Below, piece by piece: positions 18,449 through 25,930 of a stretch of DNA of 42,677 nt. The stretch spans positions 1 to 42,677 of the forward strand of contig JAOTSC010000007.1 in NCBI GenBank assembly GCA_030247525.1. The letters run 5' to 3'. Every line of letters begins with the position of its first letter. The first letter of the stretch is position 1. The position numbers and the translations under genes were made by a program. The notes beneath the pieces were generated by a model. The model saw only the letters and a program-made list of their open reading frames with translations. It did no database searches and had not been told where the DNA came from. The DNA comes from a bacterium. GTDB lineage: Bacteria; Electryoneota; JAOADG01.

Positions 18449-19954
18449 TTACGGATTAGTCGAATCCAAGTAGTTCAATGCATTCGTTAACAAGTCCTTG
18501 GCATAGGCCGGGTTGTGCGCACCATGGCTCTTATCGTTCTGATAGTAGCGAAGCGCCCAAGCGGCTTTACGGGATTTTTGGGTCGATTGACCATTACGCG
18601 GCGAACCGAGCGAGTCAAGGGAAATCGCTCCATTGTTGGTTAAGATACGTTCCAGTTGCGCAGCCAACGTATCGAGTTGGTTACGACCAGCATTGAGCGA
18701 ACCGACGATGGAAGCAAACGAAGTCGCGCCACCGTGGCAACCGGTACATGCGGCAACTTCCGGTTTGAAGTTGTGCAGGTGATGTTGCGGCGATTCGGCT
18801 GTCAGATTCATGTGACACATAACGCATGCTTTGCGGCCACTGGCATTGGCTGCCGTCTGGTGGACGTGGGTACGGTTATAGGTGCGACCCGGCAACGAGC
18901 TGTCGGGAATTTCATAAGCACCACCACCAACAAACATATCCATTTGTGGGGAGCCGTGCGGTCCGAAGCGAGTGTTACCATTGACAATTTGACCGCGGAC
19001 GGATGAACTGTCACGCCGATCCTTGTGGCACTGAACACAGGTTTGCGAAGCACCGTAGCCGGTGAAAGTACGTTGTGGGGTGTTGGTCGCCGCATTGAAA
19101 TAGGTGGTAACTTCGTCGGAAATGTTACGTAATTGTGCCGTGCCCGAACCGTTCGAGTGCGGATCGTGGCAAGTCACGCAGCCTACGCCATCGACATTGC
19201 CGCGAGCTGGCATTGCCATCGCTGCCCAATCGGGATCGTTCGCTTTGATGAAGCCTTCGGACGTATGGCATTCCCAGCAATTGTTTAAACTGCCAACCGG
19301 GTTGGTCGACCATGTCGCACGGACGAATTCATCATAGAAATCTTCCGGGGTTTCGACTTGCATCGGATGGGCATGGCCTGAGCTATCATACTCGGCGAGC
19401 TGCGTATCATGGCACTTCACACATAGTGAGCTGTACTCGCCGCCGACTTTACGGGTCATAAGCGAAAGTTCCGGAGTATGCGAACGGTTGTAAACGACGT
19501 CGTTATGCGGGCCGTGGCAGGCTTCGCACTGGACGTTCTTGAGCGCGGTTAACCGCATACTGTCGTGGGCGGTTTGCGCCGGCCAGTAATCGTCGAAACC
19601 GTAGCGATCGGGACCACGGGTAACAATCGACGTATCGGCGAAGTTTGCCGGTGAGTCGTAACCTGTGGTATGGCACTGCAGACAGTATGGTTTGGCTTTG
19701 CTGGCGGCATCAAGACTGTCGTATGCCCAGTAGTGACCTGTTGTCTTCCAAGATGCAACAGTAGTCGCATGGCAGCTATTACAGGTCGTGGCATCGTCGC
19801 CGACATAGGTTGTAGTAAATGCACTTTGCCCATTGTTGCCATTTTGACCGGCGGGGCCGGCAGGACCTTGTTTACCTTCTTTACCTTCGCAGCCAACTAA
19901 CAGTAACGCTGCAACGATGGTAAAGAGAAGAATCCAAACAGTTGTGGATTTCAT
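18449..19954 (-). CDS. Nine-heme c-type cytochrome lipoprotein
   Basis: Exported electron carrier of 501 residues. A lipoprotein signal (MKSTTVWILLFTIVAALLLVGC) places it on a membrane, and a short collagen-like spacer of Gly-X-Y triplets (GKEGKQGPAGPAGQNGNNG) follows the lipidated Cys. Nine CXXCH heme sites are visible in order: CNSCH, CLQCH, CEACH, CVKCH, CWECH, CVTCH, CVQCH, CVMCH and CTGCH. Extra histidines ('ACHGPHND', 'DSSGHAHPMQ', 'THVHQTA', 'QHHLHNF') could be distal ligands. The arrangement resembles periplasmic or surface multiheme cytochromes in respiratory or extracellular electron transfer; the partner is not encoded nearby. AAAGGA lies seven bases before the ATG. Single-gene unit with its own terminator. 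Confidence 0.93.
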   Translation of the reverse strand: MKSTTVWILLFTIVAALLLVGCEGKEGKQGPAGPAGQNGNNGQSAFTTTYVGDDATTCNSCHATTVASWKTTGHYWAYDSLDAASKAKPYCLQCHTTGYDSPANFADTSIVTRGPDRYGFDDYWPAQTAHDSMRLTALKNVQCEACHGPHNDVVYNRSHTPELSLMTRKVGGEYSSLCVKCHDTQLAEYDSSGHAHPMQVETPEDFYDEFVRATWSTNPVGSLNNCWECHTSEGFIKANDPDWAAMAMPARGNVDGVGCVTCHDPHSNGSGTAQLRNISDEVTTYFNAATNTPQRTFTGYGASQTCVQCHKDRRDSSSVRGQIVNGNTRFGPHGSPQMDMFVGGGAYEIPDSSLPGRTYNRTHVHQTAANASGRKACVMCHMNLTAESPQHHLHNFKPEVAACTGCHGGATSFASIVGSLNAGRNQLDTLAAQLERILTNNGAISLDSLGSPRNGQSTQKSRKAAWALRYYQNDKSHGAHNPAYAKDLLTNALNYLDSTNP

Positions 19955-20696
19955 GAGATTTCCTTTCTTGCGGAAAGACGGAGAGATTGTTGTAGTGTCA
20001 TCGGAGCCCCCAAAACCGAGGATGCAAACACGAGAATTGTAACGCGTAGCTCCTCTCGGAAAGAACCGTTGTTTTGTTTTGAAATAATTTAATCTGGTAG
20101 TAAATCGGGAAGAATCTGAGATGCTGTTCGCACCGATTGCGTGTAAATTACATCGAAGACGCGGGTAATGTCAAGGCATTGCGATTCCTTGGTTTTGCAA
20201 AATCCGGTTCCTGAAATAACCTGTTATAATGATAATGTTTCAATGGTTTCAAATGTGATATATCTTTTTATTTATATAGAACATATAACAACACCTCATA
20301 AAACCTTTTTCCAGTATCTACTGCGCGTTATCGCTCCCAGAGTAGAACTCATTCAAACATCACGAATTATGACTACGAAGATAACATCCTTAATCTCCCG
20401 AATCATTCGTTTCCTTAACTTGTTGTGGTACTCGTTAGAATAATATTACTAATATAAACACATAAATACTGAGCGTTAAGATTCGCTTTGAAATAATCTA
20501 CTTCATGGTTCCTTAGTATGTATTAACACCCGCTAAAAAGCTACTCGTAGGCTTCTTCCAGCATCTTAACAGATGTTTAACAATTCATTCACATTCCGTT
20601 AATGCAGTATTTGTATCCTTGTTTGACGTTGGCGAGCAACCACCGCCAGCTCGAGACCCGTGAAATCGGCAAAGTGCAACGCAAGGGAGATAAGTA
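19955..20696. other. 742-nt divergent intergenic region
   Basis: AT-rich gap between the minus-strand cytochrome and the plus-strand phosphate porin. The cytochrome promoter must lie near 19955-20100. An open frame of 91 codons at 20168-20443 has skewed AT-rich composition, no ribosome binding site and no recognisable family, and I do not call it a gene. The clear signal is the Pho-box-like repeat array at 20566-20604. Confidence 0.7.
20566..20604 (+). promoter_or_regulatory. Pho-box-like array: four hexamers at 11-bp spacing
   Basis: TTAACA (20566), TTAACA (20577), TTCACA (20588) and TTAATG (20599), each separated by exactly five bases, so the period is 11 bp. This is the layout of PhoP/PhoB-type binding sites (TTnACA repeats on one helix face). 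It lies 93 nt before the phosphate porin ATG. A possible -10 of the FCB type (TATCCTTG, 20614-20621, compare TAnnTTTG) follows. A further TTAACA is at 20523. Confidence 0.7.
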
Positions 20697-22010
20697 ATGA
20701 AACTTCGGATATCGTTTTTTCTTGTCGCGATGTTTGGCATTTTTACAATGGCGCTGGCAGAAACGACACTAACTGAGACAACAGAGCAACTTGCCGAAGT
20801 GAAAGGGCAAGTTGAAGGGATGAATGAGACGATGCTCGAGATGAAGACGACACTCGATGCATTAGCAAAAATTAAAATTTCCGGTTACATCCAATCGCAG
20901 TACCAAGTTTCCGACGGCGACGGCATCGGCTCCTATGCGGGCGGTAACTTCCCCGCCGGTGTACACCAGCGTTTTGCTGTACGTCGCGGCCGTTTCAAGA
21001 TCAACTACGACAATAAGTTGACGCAGTATGTCGTCCAGTTGGATGTCACTCAGGGCGGCGTTGGCATCAAAGATGCGTACCTCAGTATAAGAGAGCCGTG
21101 GACAAAGAACTTTGAACTGAAGGCTGGTGGATTTGATCGTCCCTTTGGTTTTGAAATATCCTATTCCTCCAGTTCACGAGAAACCCCGGAACGGTCGCGG
21201 ATGTTCCAAGTATTGTTCCCGGGCGAGCGCGACATTGGCGCTCAGATTGCATACTCCTCAGAGAGTGGTCCTTTGAGCTTCCTTAACGCGAAACTTGGCG
21301 TGTTTAACGGCATGGGTGTTACCGCGAACGAAAACGATAACAACAAAGACCTAATTGGCCGTGTTGGTGTGATGTTCCCCTTCATCGAGAAGAACATGCA
21401 GCTGGATGGTGGCGTATCGTTCTACATGGGTAAGGTTCGCAACAATTCGAAGTTTGTTTATGAGTTAAGCGACAAGAAGTTCAAAGTCGACTCGACTGGA
21501 ACCAATGCGATGCAATACCATGATCGCACTTACATCGGCATCGATGCGCAGTACTACGCCGATTTACCGGTATTGGGTGGCATGTCGGCTCGACTCGAAT
21601 ACATCTCGGGCGATCAACCGTCTACCTCCTCCTCCAACGGTTTTTACAATGGTACTACTGCCAATACACCGCTATATAAGCGGAAGGTTTCCGGTTACTA
21701 CTTCAACTACGTACAGAACATTGGTCTCAAGAATCAATTTGTACTGAAGTATGACGACTTCGATCCGAATACCGAAGTGGAAGGTAGTGACATCGGCGCT
21801 TCGGGGGCTGGATTAACCGCAGCCGACATCCAGTATTCCACGTTAGGTCTTGGTTGGATTTACCATTGGGATGGTAATGTGAAGTTTGTCTTCTATTATG
21901 ATATGGTCACGAATGAAACGGTGAATAGTGCCGCATCCGGATCGCTTGCTGCCTATACCGAAGATGTGAAAGACAACGTCTTCACTATTCGCTTACAGTA
22001 TAAGTTTTAA
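20697..22010 (+). CDS. Phosphate-selective porin-like outer-membrane protein (OprP/OprO family)
   Basis: Outer-membrane channel, 437 residues. Signal peptide MKLRISFFLVAMFGIFTMALA, then a short coiled coil (about 25-60; 'TEQLAEVKGQVEGMNETMLEMKTTLDALAK') and a barrel that opens 'IKISGYIQSQYQVSDGD' and shows 'FAVRRGRFKINYDNKLTQYVVQLDVTQGGVGIKDAYL' and 'GFDRPFGFEISYSSSSRETPERS', characteristic of the phosphate-selective porin O/P family. It ends 'IRLQYKF', with a terminal Phe as outer-membrane proteins require. It is followed by pstS, pstC and pstA on the same strand, and a Pho-box-like array precedes it. Anion (phosphate) passage is therefore the best guess, although family members can carry other anions. 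The ribosome binding site is GGGAG. Confidence 0.9.
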   Translation: MKLRISFFLVAMFGIFTMALAETTLTETTEQLAEVKGQVEGMNETMLEMKTTLDALAKIKISGYIQSQYQVSDGDGIGSYAGGNFPAGVHQRFAVRRGRFKINYDNKLTQYVVQLDVTQGGVGIKDAYLSIREPWTKNFELKAGGFDRPFGFEISYSSSSRETPERSRMFQVLFPGERDIGAQIAYSSESGPLSFLNAKLGVFNGMGVTANENDNNKDLIGRVGVMFPFIEKNMQLDGGVSFYMGKVRNNSKFVYELSDKKFKVDSTGTNAMQYHDRTYIGIDAQYYADLPVLGGMSARLEYISGDQPSTSSSNGFYNGTTANTPLYKRKVSGYYFNYVQNIGLKNQFVLKYDDFDPNTEVEGSDIGASGAGLTAADIQYSTLGLGWIYHWDGNVKFVFYYDMVTNETVNSAASGSLAAYTEDVKDNVFTIRLQYKF

Positions 22011-22107
22011 TTAAGTGTTGCAGTTAGCAGTTGGATTCCGTCAGTCGTAAGGGAACCATTTTTGGAAAATTGCCCTTACACAGTGTAGCAAGAGGAGAGA
22101 AACTCGA

Positions 22108-22935
22108 ATGAAAAAAAATTTCGTCATAGCAGCAACACTGCTAATCGCGATTGTAGTACACGCGCAATCGAAATCCGTCATCACAGTAAAGGGCTCGGAT
22201 ACCATGGTGATCCTTGCTCAACGATGGGCAGAAATCTACATGGGAACTCATTCCGACCTTTCCGTCCAGGTAACGGGTGGCGGATCGGGAACCGGTATCT
22301 CGGCGTTGATCAATGGTACTACCGACATTGCCAATGCGTCTCGTCCGCTTAAGCCAAGTGAGCGCGAAAAAATGAAGCAGCGCTATAGTTCGCTCGGTGT
22401 TGAAGTGAAAGTTGCGAAAGATGGGCTTTCGGTGTACTTGCACGAATCGAATCCCGTGCGTGAGTTGTCGATTGAGCAAATCAAGCAGATCTACACCAAA
22501 GTGATTACCAACTGGAAACAAGTCGGTGGTCCCGATGCGAAAATCATTCTGTACGGTCGTGAAAACAACTCCGGTACTTATGTATACTTCAAGGACAACG
22601 TATTAGGCGGCGCGGACTTCGCACCATCGGTACAATCGTTGCCAGGCACCGCGGCGGTCGTGAATGCCGTATCGAAGGATAAGAATGGTATCGGCTTTGG
22701 TGGCGCTGCTTACGGCAAGGGCATTAAGTACTGTGCCGTTAAGAAGGACGCTTCAGGCATCGCTTATGAACCGACCGAAGAAAACATCAAGTCGGGTGCA
22801 TACCCGATCTCCCGTTTTCTTTACATGTACTTACGCAACAAGCCGACCGGCGCGTTGAAAGACTACATTGACTGGATTTTAAGCCCGGAAGGACAATCGA
22901 TCGTAACCAAAGTCGGTTACTTCCCGGTGAAGTAG
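22108..22935 (+). CDS. pstS: Phosphate ABC transporter substrate-binding protein PstS
   Basis: Periplasmic phosphate-binding protein, 275 residues, with a signal peptide ending at VHAQ. It shows the phosphate-pocket and family motifs 'ITVKGSDTMVILAQRWAE', 'TGGGSGTGISALINGTTDIANASR', 'YGRENNSGTYVYFKDNVL' and 'AVVNAVSKDKNGIGFGGAA'. It is one of the short PstS forms common outside proteobacteria (E. coli's is 346 residues). It delivers Pi to the PstC/PstA permease encoded next. AGAGGAGAG lies nine bases before the ATG. The 97-nt spacing from the porin gene has no terminator, so porin and pstS are probably co-transcribed. Confidence 0.96.
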   Translation: MKKNFVIAATLLIAIVVHAQSKSVITVKGSDTMVILAQRWAEIYMGTHSDLSVQVTGGGSGTGISALINGTTDIANASRPLKPSEREKMKQRYSSLGVEVKVAKDGLSVYLHESNPVRELSIEQIKQIYTKVITNWKQVGGPDAKIILYGRENNSGTYVYFKDNVLGGADFAPSVQSLPGTAAVVNAVSKDKNGIGFGGAAYGKGIKYCAVKKDASGIAYEPTEENIKSGAYPISRFLYMYLRNKPTGALKDYIDWILSPEGQSIVTKVGYFPVK

Positions 22936-23017
22936 TCCCCATCGCACACGATTGATCGAAATCGCGCGGCAACTCCCGATGTTTGACGGAACGGAGCGGA
23001 GGTTGCCGCGTCGGTTG

Positions 23018-23034
23018 TTTAACAGATTCTTAAC
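23018..23034 (+). promoter_or_regulatory. Second Pho-box-like pair before pstC
   Basis: TTAACA (23018-23023), five bases, TTAACA (23029-23034): the same hexamer and 11-bp period as upstream of the porin gene. A third site in phase (23040) is weak (TTTCGT). It lies 37-53 nt before the pstC ATG, suggesting an internal promoter for pstCA. Confidence 0.55.
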
Positions 23035-23070
23035 ATTTCCTTCGTTCCTTAGGAAACACAAAGGAATCGA

Positions 23071-23232
23071 ATGCCAAATAATCGAACGACAATCTTGGAT
23101 GTACCCGCGGATTTGACGAACAAAAAAATCCGCTGGGGCGATTTTATTGCCGAACGGATTGTAAAGGGAATCGGTTTTTTCTGCTTGCTCATCATCTTTC
23201 TTATCTTCGCATTCGTCTTCCGCGAAGCGTAG
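23071..23232 (+). CDS. pstC: Separated N-terminal transmembrane segment of PstC
   Basis: A 53-codon frame, ATG at 23071 with AAGGA six bases upstream, ending in TAG at 23230-23232. The peptide has a charged head and one hydrophobic helix ('IVKGIGFFCLLIIFLIFAFVFREA'), which is what the first transmembrane helix of PstC looks like. The pstC remainder continues in the same frame directly after the TAG ('PIFFAKATATNVNQIV'), so this and the next feature are one gene interrupted by an amber codon. The codon at that place could derive from TTG or TGG by one substitution. Whether it is a sequencing error, a nonsense mutation, readthrough or a functional split cannot be told here. Confidence 0.75.
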   Translation: MPNNRTTILDVPADLTNKKIRWGDFIAERIVKGIGFFCLLIIFLIFAFVFREA

Positions 23233-23265
23233 CCGATATTTTTTGCTAAAGCAACCGCTACGAAT

Positions 23266-24138
23266 GTGAATCAAATCGTGGAACAATCAGAGAGCTACGG
23301 CAGCGATGAATCGGATACGATTGCAACCGCAAATCAAGCGACGCCATCGTTGGAAACAGGCGGTTACGAAGGGGTTGCCTCATTCAAGAACTTAACGGGA
23401 AAAGACTGGCAGCCAGTATCGGAACATCCGAAGTATGGATTAATACCGCTCTTCGTTGGAAGTTTCAAGGTAACGTTAATCGCGATTTTGATTGCCGGAC
23501 CGATTGGGATATTGGCGGCGATGTATACCTCTGCATTTGCGTCGCGGTGGGTGAAGGAATTGCTGAAACCAGCCATTGAGATTCTCGCTGGATTTCCCTC
23601 TGTTGTTATTGGATTCTTCGCGTTGGTTGTTCTCGCTTCGATGATTCAGGCAACGTTCGGATATCAATACCGGCTAAATGCCTTTGTCGGCGGCCTCGCT
23701 TTGTCGCTGGCGGTGATACCGATTGTTTTCACCATCGCCGAGGATTCACTTGCGGCGGTGCCAAATTCGCTATCGGAAGCAAGTCTCGCAATGGGAGCAA
23801 CCAAGTGGCAGACAGTGCTGTTTGTCGTATTGCCGGCAGCGATTCCGGGAGTTTTAGCAGCGTTGATATTGGGATTTGGACGTGCCTTCGGTGAAACGAT
23901 GATTGTCCTAATGGCAACGGGAAATGCCGCATTGATTTCCTTTAACCCCGCCGAGCCGGTGCGGACGATGTCGGCGACGATTGGCGCGGAGATGGCGGAA
24001 GTGGTGTTCGGCGACACCCACTACACGGTGCTGTTTCTCATTGGATCGCTGCTTTTTATATTCACTTTTGTCTTAAATGCGATTGCCGAGTTTTATGTCC
24101 GCCACAAGTTGCTTGAGAAATTCCGGGGTGTGTCATGA
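23266..24138 (+). CDS. pstC: Phosphate ABC transporter permease PstC (main part, after in-frame amber)
   Basis: Inner-membrane permease of the Pst phosphate importer. This 290-residue frame can start at GTG 23266, without a clear ribosome binding site. It begins in the periplasmic loop ('FKNLTGKDWQPVSEHPKYGLIPL') and contains the remaining five membrane helices and the EAA coupling loop 'LSEASLAMGATKWQTVLFVVLP', which contacts the ATPase. 'GFGRAFGETMIVLMATGN' is also family-typical. The first helix lies in the upstream frame, across an amber codon at 23230. Its stop overlaps the pstA start (ATGA), so the two are coupled. If the amber is real, function needs readthrough or assembly of two polypeptides. 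Confidence 0.9.
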   Translation: MNQIVEQSESYGSDESDTIATANQATPSLETGGYEGVASFKNLTGKDWQPVSEHPKYGLIPLFVGSFKVTLIAILIAGPIGILAAMYTSAFASRWVKELLKPAIEILAGFPSVVIGFFALVVLASMIQATFGYQYRLNAFVGGLALSLAVIPIVFTIAEDSLAAVPNSLSEASLAMGATKWQTVLFVVLPAAIPGVLAALILGFGRAFGETMIVLMATGNAALISFNPAEPVRTMSATIGAEMAEVVFGDTHYTVLFLIGSLLFIFTFVLNAIAEFYVRHKLLEKFRGVS

Positions 24139-25034
24139 TGAACAACCATTTCCTCGGAAAGTCGATAATAATCGCGGGAGCGATTTGTGCCTTCGCAATT
24201 GTAGTGGTTGTCATTGCAATCATGCTGAGAATCGCGGTAGGCGGTTGGGATGTAATGACGTGGGAATTTCTTACCGCGGTTCCCAAAGTCGGGATGACGG
24301 AAGGTGGAATTTTTCCGGCGATTGTTGGAACATTTTTACTCGTAGTGATTATGTCGATTGCGGGCGTTCCAATTGGAACGATTACCGCGATTTATCTTGC
24401 CGAGTATGCGAAACAGGACTCGTTGTATTCGCGTTTGGTACGCTTCTCAGTAAATACCTTGTCGGGAGTGCCGGCGATTGTATTCGGGTTGTTCGGGTTA
24501 GGTTTCTTCATTCAATTTGTCGGAGGTGGCATCGACAAGTTTTTGTTGGGTGGGAAGGAACTCCATTGGGGACAACCGAACATCCTGTGGGCAAGTATGA
24601 CGATGGCGTTGTTAACTCTCCCGGTAGTAATCGTTTCGGTTGAAGAAGCAATTAAAACGGTACCGCGTGAATTGCGTGAAGCAAGCATGGCGTTGGGTGC
24701 GACGAAGTGGCAAACGATCTACAAAGTAGTGTTGCCCAATTCGATGACCGGTATTCTAACCGGGGGCATTCTTGCCGTGAGCCGTGGCGCCGGGGAAGTT
24801 GCACCGATTCTGTTTACGGGAGCTGCCTACTTCTTACCTGATCTACCCGATTCACTTTCCGATCAATTCATGGAATTGGGATATCATATCTACATTATGA
24901 CGACGCAATCGACCGATGTCGAAGCGACGAAGGGGTTACAATTCGCAACAACGCTGGTGTTGCTCTTGTTAACCTTTACCTTGAATTTTTCGGCAATATT
25001 TCTCCGTTACCGGATGCGTAAAGTGCTAAAGTAA
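24135..25034 (+). CDS. pstA: Phosphate ABC transporter permease PstA
   Basis: Second inner-membrane permease subunit of the Pst importer, 299 residues, six predicted helices. Family motifs include 'GGIFPAIVGTFLLVVIMS', 'GVPIGTITAIYLAEYAK', 'NTLSGVPAIVFGLFGLG', the EAA loop 'LREASMALGATKWQTIYKVVLP', and 'SRGAGEVAPILFTGAAYF'. It starts at ATG 24135, overlapping the pstC stop by four bases; a second ATG follows immediately. A strong terminator follows at 25061. The ATPase gene pstB and the regulator phoU, normally next, are not in this window, so the ATPase must be encoded elsewhere. Confidence 0.96.
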   Translation: MMNNHFLGKSIIIAGAICAFAIVVVVIAIMLRIAVGGWDVMTWEFLTAVPKVGMTEGGIFPAIVGTFLLVVIMSIAGVPIGTITAIYLAEYAKQDSLYSRLVRFSVNTLSGVPAIVFGLFGLGFFIQFVGGGIDKFLLGGKELHWGQPNILWASMTMALLTLPVVIVSVEEAIKTVPRELREASMALGATKWQTIYKVVLPNSMTGILTGGILAVSRGAGEVAPILFTGAAYFLPDLPDSLSDQFMELGYHIYIMTTQSTDVEATKGLQFATTLVLLLLTFTLNFSAIFLRYRMRKVLK

Positions 25035-25060
25035 TAAGAATAAAATTGTTAGATTTGGAA

Positions 25061-25090
25061 GCGGGTGTACTGACACACCCGTTTTTTTTA
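25061..25090 (+). terminator. Intrinsic terminator of the pst operon
   Basis: CGGGTGT (25062-25068), loop ACTGAC truncated by pairing, ACACCCG (25075-25081), then a run of eight T. It lies 27 nt after the pstA stop and marks the end of the phosphate operon before any pstB. Confidence 0.85.
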
Positions 25091-25177
25091 TTTTATTGGT
25101 ATTTTACCGCATTGTTTTCTTGAAACGTACTATATTGTATCATTCTTAGTCGTGTGTCCAATTTTTGTTACACAAAA

Positions 25178-25882
25178 ATGAGTGAACGGTTGTCTATTCA
25201 TTACATACTTAATCAGATCAAACTCTCCTTGTTGAGAGTCTTACTCATAGCAGTTGCCGGATTGTTACTTCCACCATTGGCGGCGTATGGTGGAGAAATC
25301 CGCGGCACTGCAAGTTTGCCGTCGGAACGTAGCGGCTTTCGTCCAATCAGCCCATTCGCCCGCAGCCGAACAACATCAGTGAACATCAAATCCGCGAATA
25401 CAATTATCGTGTATCTGGAAGAGTCACCCGGTTTGACACGGGGCAATCCGCCAGCTATCCAGCCGGTGATGGATCAAAAAAACTACTCGATTGTTCCTCA
25501 CCTGTTGACGATTGTTGCAGGTACGACAGTACGATTTCCCAATTCCGACGATGTATTCCACAATCTCTTCTCGCTGTCGGCGGCAAAGAAATTCGATTTA
25601 GGACGTTATCCCAATGGGGTTTCCAAGGAAGTTCGATTTGAAAAGGCGGGTGACATCCGTATCTATTGCGATATTCATCCAACGATGAGTGGTGTAATTT
25701 TGGTGGTTCCCAATAAATTCCATACGACTGCCAACGAGGCGGGTGAGTTCGAATTATCCGATGTACCGGCGGGTACTTATACGATATGTGGCTGGCACGA
25801 ATTGTATCCGAAAACCGGAACGAGTGTAAAAGTCCCGGAGACTGGCACAGTCGAAGTACGATTGCAATTTGATTTGCCGTAA
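25178..25882 (+). CDS. Cupredoxin-like exported protein with carboxypeptidase-regulatory domain
   Basis: Exported copper-type protein of about 234 residues. ATG at 25178 (MSERLSIHYILNQ) is preferred; a GTG at 25154 in frame is the alternative, and neither has a clear ribosome binding site. A hydrophobic segment ('LLRVLLIAVAGLLLPPLAAYG') serves as signal. The central domain is plastocyanin-like: 'GTTVRFPNSDDVFHNLFS' supplies the first His, and 'YCDIHPTMSGVILV' supplies Cys, His and Met, the classic type-1 copper set. The C-terminal 50 residues ('NEAGEFELSDVPAGTYTICGWHELYP') are a carboxypeptidase-regulatory-like sandwich. Similar proteins are often named methylamine-utilisation-like. It sits 48 nt upstream of a sensor kinase and two outer-membrane proteins, likely one operon, so redox or copper sensing is possible. 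Confidence 0.85.
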   Translation: MSERLSIHYILNQIKLSLLRVLLIAVAGLLLPPLAAYGGEIRGTASLPSERSGFRPISPFARSRTTSVNIKSANTIIVYLEESPGLTRGNPPAIQPVMDQKNYSIVPHLLTIVAGTTVRFPNSDDVFHNLFSLSAAKKFDLGRYPNGVSKEVRFEKAGDIRIYCDIHPTMSGVILVVPNKFHTTANEAGEFELSDVPAGTYTICGWHELYPKTGTSVKVPETGTVEVRLQFDLP

Positions 25883-25930
25883 AACTTTTTCGGATACTAA
25901 ACCGGCTTAGCGAGGAACATACAACAGAGT

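Noticed and set aside
20168-20443. 91-codon open frame in the region before the phosphate porin
   Set aside because: AT-rich composition, no ribosome binding site, no recognisable family and low-complexity residue use; most likely chance.
23071-24138. General reassignment of UAG to an amino acid (for example pyrrolysine)
   Set aside because: polA and hisS in the same window end at UAG at the normal family C-terminus, so UAG is a working stop codon here.
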